Source: Prevotellaceae bacterium
GTDB lineage: Bacteria > Bacteroidota > Bacteroidia > Bacteroidales > UBA932
Length of the DNA stretch: 8,580 nt
NCBI GenBank assembly: GCA_031259805.1
Contig: JAIRKX010000017.1
Coordinates: 1-8,580, forward strand
Direction: 5' to 3'
A program made the position numbers and the translations under genes. The notes beneath the pieces were generated by a model. That model did no database searches. It saw nothing but the letters and a program-made list of their open reading frames with translations, and was not told where the DNA came from. Shown piece after piece: positions 1 through 5,516 of this stretch; position 1 is the first letter of the stretch, and the number at the start of each line of letters is the position of its first letter.

Positions 1-1
1 G

Positions 2-169
2 AGTTATATGGGCGCTAATCAAGTAGCGTTTGCCGCTTCGGGCTGTGGGTCGTCCTGCGGTTCGGGCGACGACAGTCCGAAACCTTCCGCATGTGGAGCA
101 GGCGATGGCGATTCGAAGCAGGCGCCTAAAATAAAAACACTATCTTTGCGCCCGATTATAACCAATTAA
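2..169 (+). CDS. C-terminal end of an unidentified Cys/Gly-rich protein (partial)
   Basis: An open frame runs in from the left edge and stops at TAA 167-169; the other two + frames hit stops within the first 25 bases. The roughly 55 visible residues include a Cys/Gly/Ser patch (GCGSSCGSG, then SACGAGDG) and end in a basic tail (SLRPIITN). Clustered cysteines suggest metal or Fe-S binding or a flexible tail, but no family is recognised. An ATG at 8-10 is in frame, but it has no visible ribosome-binding site, so the gene probably begins outside the window. The stop is one base from the GH88 start, yet a -7 promoter element lies inside this frame at 141-148. The frame may therefore be chance and the true upstream gene may end elsewhere; the call is tentative. 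Confidence 0.4.
   Translation, partial: SYMGANQVAFAASGCGSSCGSGDDSPKPSACGAGDGDSKQAPKIKTLSLRPIITN
141..148 (+). promoter_or_regulatory. Bacteroidota -7 promoter element (TATCTTTG) for the GH88 gene
   Basis: TATCTTTG matches TAnnTTTG exactly and sits in a short A-rich patch (127-145) that contrasts with the GC-rich surroundings. No TTG -33 element is seen at the usual 19-21 bp upstream. Transcription would start near 152-155, giving a leader of about 16-20 nt before the ATG at 171. Confidence 0.5.
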
Positions 170-170
170 A

Positions 171-1535
171 ATGAATCGTATGCGTAACGACACTCTCATT
201 TTTTTATCTACATGCTATGGTCGCACGCGGTGTGCGGCGTTCCGTATTATTACGGTCTTTCTGTTATTATGGAGTTTCCTTCTCCCGGACGCGAGCCATG
301 CCGGATGCCGGACGCCAGACGCGACGACGGAACAGGAGTGGATAGCCGACAATATCCGCTTTGCCGTCGAACAAGCGCGGCATATGCTCTTGTCGCTCAA
401 CCCTGCCGCCGGACGGTATCCGCGGACAGCAGACCGCAACGGTCGTTTGGCGACTACCGGCATCCACGAGTGGACGAGCGGGTTTTTCCCCGGCCTCCTG
501 TGGCATCTCTACGCATTAAGCGGCGATGAGGCTTTGAAAACCCACGCCGACGCATGGACGTTGCCGCTGTCGCCGTTGAAAACCTATAAGGCAACGCACG
601 ATCTGGGCTTTATGCTGTACATTCCCTTTGGTCTTCGGCAGCAGTTGGCGGCTAACGGTACGGATGACGGTGAGGAGACGCTGTTACAGGGCGCCCGCTC
701 GCTTGCATCCCGTTTTAACGACACGGTGCAATGCCTGAAATCGTGGCAGGGAGGGCGGTCGTGGCACGGTTCGACGTGGCTGTTTCCGGTGATTATCGAC
801 AATATGATGAATCTGGAACTGCTGATGTGGGCTGCCCGCCATGCGCCCGATCCGGCAGAAGCCGCCCGATTCCGCTACATTGCCATGACACATGCCAACA
901 CGACCATCCGTAACCACCTGCGCTCCGATTACAGTTGCTATCATGTGGTCGACTACGATCCCGGCACGGGCGCTATCCGCGAAAAAAGAGCGGCGCAGGG
1001 ATGGAGCGATAACTCCGCATGGGCGCGCGGGCAAGCGTGGGGCATCTACGGGTTTACGATGATGTTCCGCGAAACGGGCGACCTCATGTATCTGGAAACA
1101 GCCGAGAAAATGGCTGCATTCTTTTTGAATCATCCCCGACTGCCGGACGACAAAATTCCCTATTGGGATTTCAACGCAGGACAACCGGACTACATACCCG
1201 CATGGCCTGACCGGACGTCGGCGCTGCCCTTGTTGCCGGACGAATTTCCCATCGGACAGTACCGCGATGCGTCGGCCGGAGCGATAACAGCATCGGCGCT
1301 GCTCGAACTGTATATGTACACCAGCCGTGAAATCTATCGCACGACGGCGGTAGAAATCCTGCACCGGCTGGCCTCCGATGCCTATCGCGCAACAGCCATA
1401 GGCGACAATGCCGGATTCCTCCTGAAACATAGCGTCGGAAGCATCCCTCACGGATCGGAAATTGACGTTCCTCTCATCTATGCTGACTACTATTTCATAG
1501 AAGCCTTGACGAAACTATTGACCATTGACTATTGA
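171..1535 (+). CDS. Secreted GH88 unsaturated glucuronyl hydrolase
   Basis: Removes 4,5-unsaturated uronic acid from the non-reducing end of oligosaccharides made by polysaccharide lyases. GH88 enzymes do this by hydrating the C4-C5 double bond rather than by ordinary glycoside hydrolysis. An N-terminal hydrophobic segment (about residues 24-44, ending DASHA) is a likely Sec signal peptide, so the enzyme should act in the periplasm. The rest is an alpha/alpha-barrel of family length. Recognisable GH88 motifs are HDLGF (D144, matching Asp88 of the Bacillus GL1 enzyme), IIDNMMNL (D210, matching the catalytic Asp149), THANTT (H241), GWSDNSAWARGQAWGIYGF (278-296) and RDASAGAI (365-372). Start 171 follows the promoter at 141-148; Met4 is an alternative. 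Its last codons and stop lie in a heptamer repeat. Specificity (glycosaminoglycan, gellan, xanthan or other) cannot be read, because no lyase or SusCD pair is nearby. Confidence 0.92.
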   Translation: MNRMRNDTLIFLSTCYGRTRCAAFRIITVFLLLWSFLLPDASHAGCRTPDATTEQEWIADNIRFAVEQARHMLLSLNPAAGRYPRTADRNGRLATTGIHEWTSGFFPGLLWHLYALSGDEALKTHADAWTLPLSPLKTYKATHDLGFMLYIPFGLRQQLAANGTDDGEETLLQGARSLASRFNDTVQCLKSWQGGRSWHGSTWLFPVIIDNMMNLELLMWAARHAPDPAEAARFRYIAMTHANTTIRNHLRSDYSCYHVVDYDPGTGAIREKRAAQGWSDNSAWARGQAWGIYGFTMMFRETGDLMYLETAEKMAAFFLNHPRLPDDKIPYWDFNAGQPDYIPAWPDRTSALPLLPDEFPIGQYRDASAGAITASALLELYMYTSREIYRTTAVEILHRLASDAYRATAIGDNAGFLLKHSVGSIPHGSEIDVPLIYADYYFIEALTKLLTIDY

Positions 1536-1541
1536 CTATTG
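1515..1541 (+). repeat. Heptamer tandem repeat (CYATTGA, about 4 units)
   Basis: Units CTATTGA, CCATTGA, CTATTGA and a partial CTATTG follow each other with a 7-bp period. The array spans the end of the GH88 gene: its stop TGA (1533-1535) and the final residues LLTIDY are encoded by the repeat. This suggests that the original C-terminus was altered by repeat growth, or that the repeat was recruited as coding sequence. Confidence 0.7.
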
Positions 1542-1562
1542 TTGATTTGTGTGATTTTTATG

Positions 1563-1618
1563 ATGACCGTGAGGCGTAATCCGCCTCCACAAGCACGCCA
1601 CGAAGTGGCGCAGGTCAT
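1563..1618. other. Potential three-way-junction structure in the convergent spacer
   Basis: An outer stem ATGACC (1563-1568) / GGTCAT (1613-1618) encloses two perfect 6-bp hairpins: GAGGCG (1571-1576) / CGCCTC (1582-1587), and CGCCAC (1596-1601) / GTGGCG (1605-1610) with a GAA loop. It can fold on either strand. There is no T-run, so it is not a standard intrinsic terminator; it could be a palindromic intergenic repeat or an mRNA 3'-end stabiliser. Function is inferred only from symmetry. Confidence 0.4.
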
Positions 1619-1676
1619 AGTGCAGACTGCAGGTCCATGTTCAATGGCGTTGCAGACCTACGCTGACGAATAACAA

Positions 1677-1719
1677 ACAACGATATTCTCTCATTCAAAA
1701 AATAAGGGAATACCGTTGT
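1677..1719. terminator. Imperfect 14-bp inverted repeat, candidate bidirectional 3'-end hairpin
   Basis: Arms 1677-1690 (ACAACGATATTCTC) and 1706-1719 (GGGAATACCGTTGT) pair at 12 of 14 positions by Watson-Crick rules; one of the other two is a G-U wobble. The loop is 15 nt and A-rich. It lies between the convergent GH88 gene and the minus-strand operon, where both transcripts should end. No U-tract follows on either strand, so terminator activity is a guess from position and pairing. Confidence 0.35.
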
Positions 1720-1799
1720 GGCAGGAAAATGATCGGAGTTACTAAAGTTTCGGCATGGAGATGCGGACTTAATGGTTTCCATGCGCTTTTCAATGCTCG

Positions 1800-3302
1800 C
1801 TATTTCGTCGCTTCGATTATTCCCCGGAAATAGCCGATTGATTCGCTGATGCCGGCAAACGGGTTTTTCATATCCTTTTCGTGTTCGAGGCTGCATACGC
1901 CGCGATAATCGACTTCCCGCAATGCTCGGACAAAAGCGGGAAAATCAATCACACCCCGTCCGATCTCGACCGAATATCCTTCTTTGGTTGTTCCCGTAAC
2001 ATCTTTGATGTGAATATCGAACACACGCGAATGATATTTTTTCAAATCGGCTACCGGATCTTTCCCGTTGCGGGTGTCATGCCCGATATCCAAGCACATC
2101 CCCATGCGCGGATCTAAATTCTTCGTGTGATTCCACACATCGTCGGCATCGGGATACAAGGCGATATCGGGACCGTGTAAATGGATGGCGTATTTGAAAT
2201 CGTATTCCTTCACTTTTTTATCTACGTAAGGCAGCAGTTCGAGATTCGGCACGCCGACAATCAACTTTACACCGACACGTTTAGCGTATTCGAATGCGCG
2301 GTCGACTTCCATTTCGGTTTTCATGTAAATCGGCCCTACGGCATAACCGGTTACCCCACTCGCGGCCAGTTTTGCATGGAATGCCGCGATTTGCTCACCG
2401 GTACTGTTCAGCGGCAAATGAAAATCCTTGATGCAAAGGTAATGCACATCGTTTTTCTGCAAAGTCTCCAGTGTTTTGTCGAGATCGAAATGAACGAAGG
2501 TATAACCTGCCATCCCGACATGGAAAGGTTCGCCTGTTTCGGAAGGCGGTTGTTCGCCGTTCAGTTCTTTAATCTTGATGTTCTTAAAAAAGACTTCATC
2601 GCCGTGATCCTGCAAAAGGATATGCCCTTCGGCGGCATTCCCGAAGTTCGGCCAGTCGACATATTTGCTGCAATTCACCAGCGCATTGAATGCTTGTGTA
2701 TTTCTCACGTATTCCACGATCTTAATCCCATTCAGGTAATGCTGCACCCGATTGCCTTCGATAATGATGGTAGCCGTATTAAAATCGTTTTCGTCGAAAC
2801 GATAGTCTTTCGCGCTCCGGTCGGGAGGGATCAGGTCGTAGAGAGCGCCCAGCGTGCGATTGCCTTTCACGCCCAATTTCGCATCGGGATGATTGTTGTC
2901 GTCCAACAACTGAAATTCGCAGCCGATGGCCGAGCCTTCGCCCCTGTTCAAATCAGGGTCGACGAAATACTTAATGCCGCTGTTGGCCCCTCGGGTAATC
3001 TTGAAATCGACTTTCAGAATAAAATTCCGGTACTTCCGTGTAGTGATAATATCGCCCCCATTGGTCGATTCCGCGCCACCGCTTTTGTGCACTCGCAACG
3101 TTCCATTCTCGATCGACCAGCCGTGCGTCGGGAAAGTCGCTATTTTAGCGCCCCGCCAATCGTCGGTCGTTTTGCCGTCCCATAACAATTGCCAACCTTC
3201 GCCGGCTTCTTGTGCCGTCAAAGTATTATCCTGACTTTTTGCCTCCCGGGCGAATCCCATAGCGGCCATGATAGTGATGATGATAATTCCGTTTTTTCTC
3301 AT
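1800..3302 (-). CDS. DUF1080 (3-keto-disaccharide hydrolase) fused to a xylose-isomerase-like TIM barrel, secreted
   Basis: A 500-residue two-domain protein. Residues 1-24 (MRKNGIIIITIMAAMGFA...KSQ) form a Sec signal peptide. Residues about 35-247 are a DUF1080 concanavalin-like domain (GWQLLWDGKTTDDWRG, then NSGIKYFV, GCEFQLLDD, WPNFGNAAEGHILLQDHG). Residues about 259-500 are a sugar-phosphate isomerase/epimerase-like barrel. Candidate metal or active residues of the barrel are H374/H376 (IHLHGP), D405 and H408 (CLDIGH), H431 (DIHIKD) and E473 (SLEHE). DUF1080 proteins are linked to cleavage of 3-keto-glycosides; the barrel could isomerise or epimerise the released keto-sugar. The start at 3302 was chosen over the in-frame ATG at 3362 because the signal peptide then begins at Met1 and the gene no longer overlaps the end of the upstream oxidoreductase gene. 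It lies 32 bp downstream of that gene. The substrate is unknown. Confidence 0.88.
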   Translation of the reverse strand: MRKNGIIIITIMAAMGFAREAKSQDNTLTAQEAGEGWQLLWDGKTTDDWRGAKIATFPTHGWSIENGTLRVHKSGGAESTNGGDIITTRKYRNFILKVDFKITRGANSGIKYFVDPDLNRGEGSAIGCEFQLLDDNNHPDAKLGVKGNRTLGALYDLIPPDRSAKDYRFDENDFNTATIIIEGNRVQHYLNGIKIVEYVRNTQAFNALVNCSKYVDWPNFGNAAEGHILLQDHGDEVFFKNIKIKELNGEQPPSETGEPFHVGMAGYTFVHFDLDKTLETLQKNDVHYLCIKDFHLPLNSTGEQIAAFHAKLAASGVTGYAVGPIYMKTEMEVDRAFEYAKRVGVKLIVGVPNLELLPYVDKKVKEYDFKYAIHLHGPDIALYPDADDVWNHTKNLDPRMGMCLDIGHDTRNGKDPVADLKKYHSRVFDIHIKDVTGTTKEGYSVEIGRGVIDFPAFVRALREVDYRGVCSLEHEKDMKNPFAGISESIGYFRGIIEATK

Positions 3303-3322
3303 TTTTGTATATGTAAATTCAT
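3299..3322 (-). promoter_or_regulatory. Seven-codon mini-ORF overlapping the fusion gene start (possible translational coupling)
   Basis: Between the two operon genes an AGGAG (3326-3330) precedes an ATG at 3322 that opens a frame MNLHIQK. Its TGA (3301-3299) overlaps the ATG of the fusion gene (3302-3300) as ATGA. Ribosomes ending the mini-ORF could restart on the fusion gene. The 3-nt gap from AGGAG to ATG is short, and the same AGGAG is 23 nt from the real start. A second AGGAGGAGG lies inside the last codons (Tyr-Arg-Arg-Arg-stop) of the oxidoreductase. Coupling is inferred. Confidence 0.35.
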
Positions 3323-3334
3323 TAACTCCTATAG

Positions 3335-4765
3335 CTACCTCCTCCTGTAAAATTCTTCCCATCCTTTGCGGGGCGGCGCTTGTGTCAACATCGCATTCGC
3401 AAACGCATTGTTCGTTACCTGCTTTGTTTTGCGATCGAACACAATTTTCGTATTCAGCCGTTGCGCCATTACGCCCAACGAAAAGACCTGACTCAGCGTC
3501 CCGTGTATTTCGAATGGCGAACGCGTTTTTTCTTCACCCAAACAGGCCAGCAAGAAATTAGCAAAATGATTGGAGGGGCTTTTAGGAACTTCCGGCAATT
3601 TCGATTGTATGGCTTTGGCCTTTTCTTCCGGAATAATCGTGAGCGTACTGCCATGCGAACCACCTTTGAATGTCAGTTCTTTGCTGTAAATTATCTTTCC
3701 CGGATTCAGTTTCGACGGTTGTAATTTTCCTCCTGCCACCGGCGGAATGTTCGGATCGATATCGGAAATCCCGTAACCGGCGGGTACGGCAGGAATATTG
3801 TCTACGCCATCGTACCATGTGATATCTACCGGCGGCATGTCGTCCCGTGCCGGAAAACGGAAAAGGATGGTTGAGGATTTGGGAAAGAAGTAATCGTTAC
3901 GTCCGTCCAAACGCAAGGCCGTGATTTCGTAAGGCAAGCCCAATTCGAGAAATTCGTGTATCGTATCGAGGATATGCGCTCCCCAATCGCCCAAAGCGCC
4001 CATGCCGAAATCGTACCACGAACGCCAGTCGCCGTAGTGGTACTTGCTATTGTATTCGTGATAGGGAATGGCCGACAGCCATGTATCCCAATCCAGCGTT
4101 GCGGGGACAGGCTGTGCTTCGGGGTACTTATAAATAGTCGTATCCCACGAATGCCAGCGCCGGGCGGAATTCATGTGAGCCGTCACTTCCGTTACATCTT
4201 TGATGATGCCTGCTTCTTTCCACGTTTTAAATTGAAAATAGTTGCCTTCCGAATGGCCTTGATTGCCGACCTGCGTTACTACGTTTTGATGTTTTTTGGC
4301 TGCTTCAATCAGTAATTCCGCTTCATAGAACGTACGCACCATCGGTTTTTCCACATAGATGTGTTTGCCCAAAGAGATAGCCAGCATACAAACAGGGAAA
4401 TGAGCATGGTCGGGAATGGCAGCCACGACAGCGTCGATCTCGTTGTCCATTTTATCAAACATCACCCTGAAATCCTGAAATCGCTTTGCATTGGGATACG
4501 CATTCAGCATATCTTGAGTGTGCGGCGCCCCCAAATCGACATCGCAAAGGGCAACGATGTTTGCCAGACCGGTTTTATCAAATTCCCGGATAACCTCGGC
4601 CCCTCGGTTTCCGATACCGATACATGCCAGATTGACTTTACGATTGGCACCAATAATCCTTGCTGCATTAGCTGCCGTCATAGATTTTACCGTATTCAAT
4701 CCGCCGAGGGCCAAACCAGCTGTCGCCAATCCTCCGGCCCGTAAAAAAACTCTTCGTGTGATCAT
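3335..4765 (-). CDS. Tat-exported Gfo/Idh/MocA family oxidoreductase
   Basis: An NAD(P)-dependent sugar dehydrogenase, probably oxidising a sugar hydroxyl to a keto group. The N-terminus MITRRVFLRAGGLATAGLALGG is a twin-arginine signal, so it should be exported folded, with cofactor, to the periplasm. The Rossmann domain starts at about residue 44 with GIGNRG (50-55) and ALCDVD (72-77). The family signature EKP is at 139-141 (HIYVEKPM). The C-terminal domain carries GALGDWGAHILD (257-268), with H264 at the usual catalytic-site position, followed by the long insertion typical of secreted members. The 476-residue length is normal for this subgroup. It is the first gene of the operon, behind the -7 element at 4846-4853, and the DUF1080-TIM-barrel gene follows after 32 bp. 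That pairing fits oxidation to a 3-keto-glycoside followed by cleavage. The exact substrate is not readable. Confidence 0.92.
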   Translation of the reverse strand: MITRRVFLRAGGLATAGLALGGLNTVKSMTAANAARIIGANRKVNLACIGIGNRGAEVIREFDKTGLANIVALCDVDLGAPHTQDMLNAYPNAKRFQDFRVMFDKMDNEIDAVVAAIPDHAHFPVCMLAISLGKHIYVEKPMVRTFYEAELLIEAAKKHQNVVTQVGNQGHSEGNYFQFKTWKEAGIIKDVTEVTAHMNSARRWHSWDTTIYKYPEAQPVPATLDWDTWLSAIPYHEYNSKYHYGDWRSWYDFGMGALGDWGAHILDTIHEFLELGLPYEITALRLDGRNDYFFPKSSTILFRFPARDDMPPVDITWYDGVDNIPAVPAGYGISDIDPNIPPVAGGKLQPSKLNPGKIIYSKELTFKGGSHGSTLTIIPEEKAKAIQSKLPEVPKSPSNHFANFLLACLGEEKTRSPFEIHGTLSQVFSLGVMAQRLNTKIVFDRKTKQVTNNAFANAMLTQAPPRKGWEEFYRRR

Positions 4766-4845
4766 AAGTACTACATTGTTAAATTATAAATTAATTAATT
4801 ACTATACTTCTCTCCCCAAACAATCATACTTTGGGAAATGAGATA

Positions 4846-4853
4846 CAAAGGTA
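4846..4853 (-). promoter_or_regulatory. Bacteroidota -7 promoter element (TACCTTTG) for the oxidoreductase operon
   Basis: The minus strand reads TACCTTTG, an exact TAnnTTTG. Transcription would start near 4840, giving a leader of about 75 nt before the ATG at 4765. A TTTAC at 4875-4871 on the minus strand is a weak -33 candidate at 17-bp spacing. The leader is AT-rich with no clear Shine-Dalgarno. Confidence 0.6.
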
Positions 4854-4938
4854 AGAAAAAATGATAAATAGTAAATGGTGCAGTTATAGATGCGTCAGCC
4901 CTAATAGAGGGGTGCATTTCAAATTGTCGCAATGACGT

Positions 4939-4958
4939 CCGTCGGCTTTAGCCGACGG
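4939..4958. repeat. Perfect 8-bp hairpin inside the MITE-like element
   Basis: CCGTCGGC (4939-4946), loop TTTA, GCCGACGG (4951-4958). It sits seven bases inside the left terminal repeat. No T-run follows, so it is more likely a structural part of the element than a terminator. Confidence 0.65.
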
Positions 4959-5005
4959 CAATAATAACTCATCACTTTCAACCTCCAACTCTTCGTTTTT
5001 ATCGG

Positions 5006-5074
5006 GTCGGAACAGATAGAAGGTTCTAGTCGGACTAGATAGAAGGTTCTAGTCCGACCAGAAATCCGGTTCTG
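5006..5074. repeat. 23-bp tandem repeat, two strong copies and one degenerate copy
   Basis: Units start at 5006, 5029 and 5052 and run from GTCGGA to AGGTTCTA. The first two differ only at the 7th-8th bases (AC versus CT); the third matches at about 16 of 23. A near-palindrome TCTAGTC-G-GACTAGA spans the junction of units 1 and 2, and GGTCGGA (5005-5011) pairs with TCCGACC (5053-5059). There are no spacers between units. Confidence 0.7.
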
Positions 5075-5151
5075 ATGCGGTCAGCCATCGGTGTCTGGGC
5101 AAACGCCTGTCGGCGTGTCGCGTACGTCGTTCTTTTTCTATTGATATTGTG

Positions 5152-5162
5152 CCCCGCAGGGG
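5152..5162. repeat. Short GC hairpin (CCCC-GCA-GGGG)
   Basis: Four G-C pairs close a GCA triloop just before the AACTCAT array. A similar small stem, ACGCC-TGTC-GGCGT, lies at 5103-5116. Both are within the MITE-like element and add to its hairpin-rich character. Confidence 0.45.
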
Positions 5163-5183
5163 AACTCATAACTCATAACGCAT
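5163..5183. repeat. Heptamer tandem repeat (AACTCAT x3)
   Basis: AACTCAT (5163-5169), AACTCAT (5170-5176) and AACGCAT (5177-5183) form a 7-bp-period array. A lone AACTCAT also occurs near 4966. Such heptamers are a common style of intergenic filler in Bacteroidales genomes. Confidence 0.6.
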
Positions 5184-5192
5184 AGGAAGGGT

Positions 5193-5302
5193 GAAGCAAT
5201 CCGGAAATCCACTGGATTGCTTCGGGCTTTGCCCTCGCAATGACGCGCTTCGGGCTTCGTCCTCGCAATGACGCGCTTCGGGCTTTGCCCTCGCAAAGAC
5301 GG
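5193..5302. repeat. 10-bp hairpin followed by three 28-bp tandem repeats
   Basis: GAAGCAATCC (5193-5202) and GGATTGCTTC (5214-5223) form a perfect inverted repeat with an 11-nt loop. Then come three contiguous 28-bp units (5219-5246, 5247-5274, 5275-5302), each beginning GCTTCGGGCTT and containing CCTCGCAA. The units differ by only a few bases (CTTTGCCC versus CTTCGTCC; ATGACGC versus AAGACGG). Units 1 and 3 have an internal GGGC-TTT-GCCC stem. The words GGATTGCTTCG and CTCGCAATGACG recur as interspersed repeats in many bacterial genomes. With no spacers between units it is not a CRISPR array. Confidence 0.75.
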
Positions 5303-5387
5303 CTACGATAAGCCGGGTTTGCGACAATTTGAAATACACCCGTTATAGAGTGCAAGTTACCCGTAAGGGAATACATATATGTAAAAT

Positions 5388-5451
5388 AGGTGTAGGATAC
5401 AGGGTACAAGGAGGAAGGGTTGCTCCCACAGACGCCCTGTATCCCGCACCT
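5388..5451 (+). other. Long stem-loop upstream of the bactofilin promoter
   Basis: Arms 5388-5404 and 5435-5451 pair at 15 of 17 positions plus one G-U wobble; the core GGATACAGGG / CCCTGTATCC is perfect over 10 bp. An inner GGAG (5410-5413) / CTCC (5423-5426) stem can form in the loop. It ends about 20 bp before the -7 element at 5472-5479. The left arm reads as heptamers (GGATACA, GGGTACA). It could be a protein-binding site, a terminator remnant or a second repeat insertion; the role is unknown. Confidence 0.5.
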
Positions 5452-5471
5452 CCGAGTTGTAATTTTTTTCG

Positions 5472-5479
5472 TATATTTG
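5472..5479 (+). promoter_or_regulatory. Bacteroidota -7 promoter element (TATATTTG) for bactofilin-exoIII
   Basis: TATATTTG matches TAnnTTTG and lies 37 bp before the bactofilin ATG (5517), behind a T-tract. The only nearby TTG (5457-5459) is just 12 bp upstream, too close for a normal -33 element. The leader is A-rich without a Shine-Dalgarno. Confidence 0.6.
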
Positions 5480-5516
5480 CCCCTTCAAAATTAATAACAA
5501 ATAAATCTTTAACACT

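Larger units (their letters stand above)
4910..5341. mobile_element. MITE-like element, 432 bp with 23-bp terminal inverted repeats
   Basis: The left end (4910-4932, starting GGGTGCATTTCAAATTG) and the right end (5319-5341, ending CAATTTGAAATACACCC) are inverted copies matching at 22 of 23 positions. The nine bases outside each end, CTAATAGAG (4901-4909) and GTTATAGAG (5342-5350), agree at 7 of 9, consistent with a decayed target-site duplication. There is no credible gene inside; instead there are hairpins and tandem repeats (listed separately). This is the anatomy of a non-autonomous transposable element whose transposase would be encoded elsewhere. The family cannot be named from the ends alone. 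An exact GTTATAGA also lies at 4883-4890, 20 bp outside the left end, so an alternative duplication is possible. Confidence 0.6.

Noticed and set aside
684..1451. 255-codon minus-strand open frame
   Set aside because: Antisense shadow of GH88 in GC-rich DNA; the GH88 active-site motifs are all on the + strand.
1615..1896. 93-codon minus-strand open frame overlapping the fusion gene's 3' end
   Set aside because: Overlaps the real C-terminus (EHEKDMKNPFAGISES) in another frame and covers hairpin sequence; composition is not protein-like.
2181..3185. 334-codon + strand open frame
   Set aside because: Lies antisense to the DUF1080-TIM-barrel gene, whose motifs and signal peptide are clear; the product has no recognisable domain.
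3303..3362. Longer N-terminus for the fusion protein starting at 3362
   Set aside because: It would overlap the oxidoreductase gene and bury the signal peptide behind 20 charged or polar residues.
5193..5302. Possible CRISPR array
   Set aside because: The 28-bp units abut directly with no unique spacers, and no cas gene is in the window.
5173..5409. 78-codon minus-strand open frame with a Ser/Arg/Ala-rich repeated product
   Set aside because: It is a translation of the 28-bp tandem repeats and the hairpin; the repeated amino-acid pattern follows the DNA repeat and matches no family.
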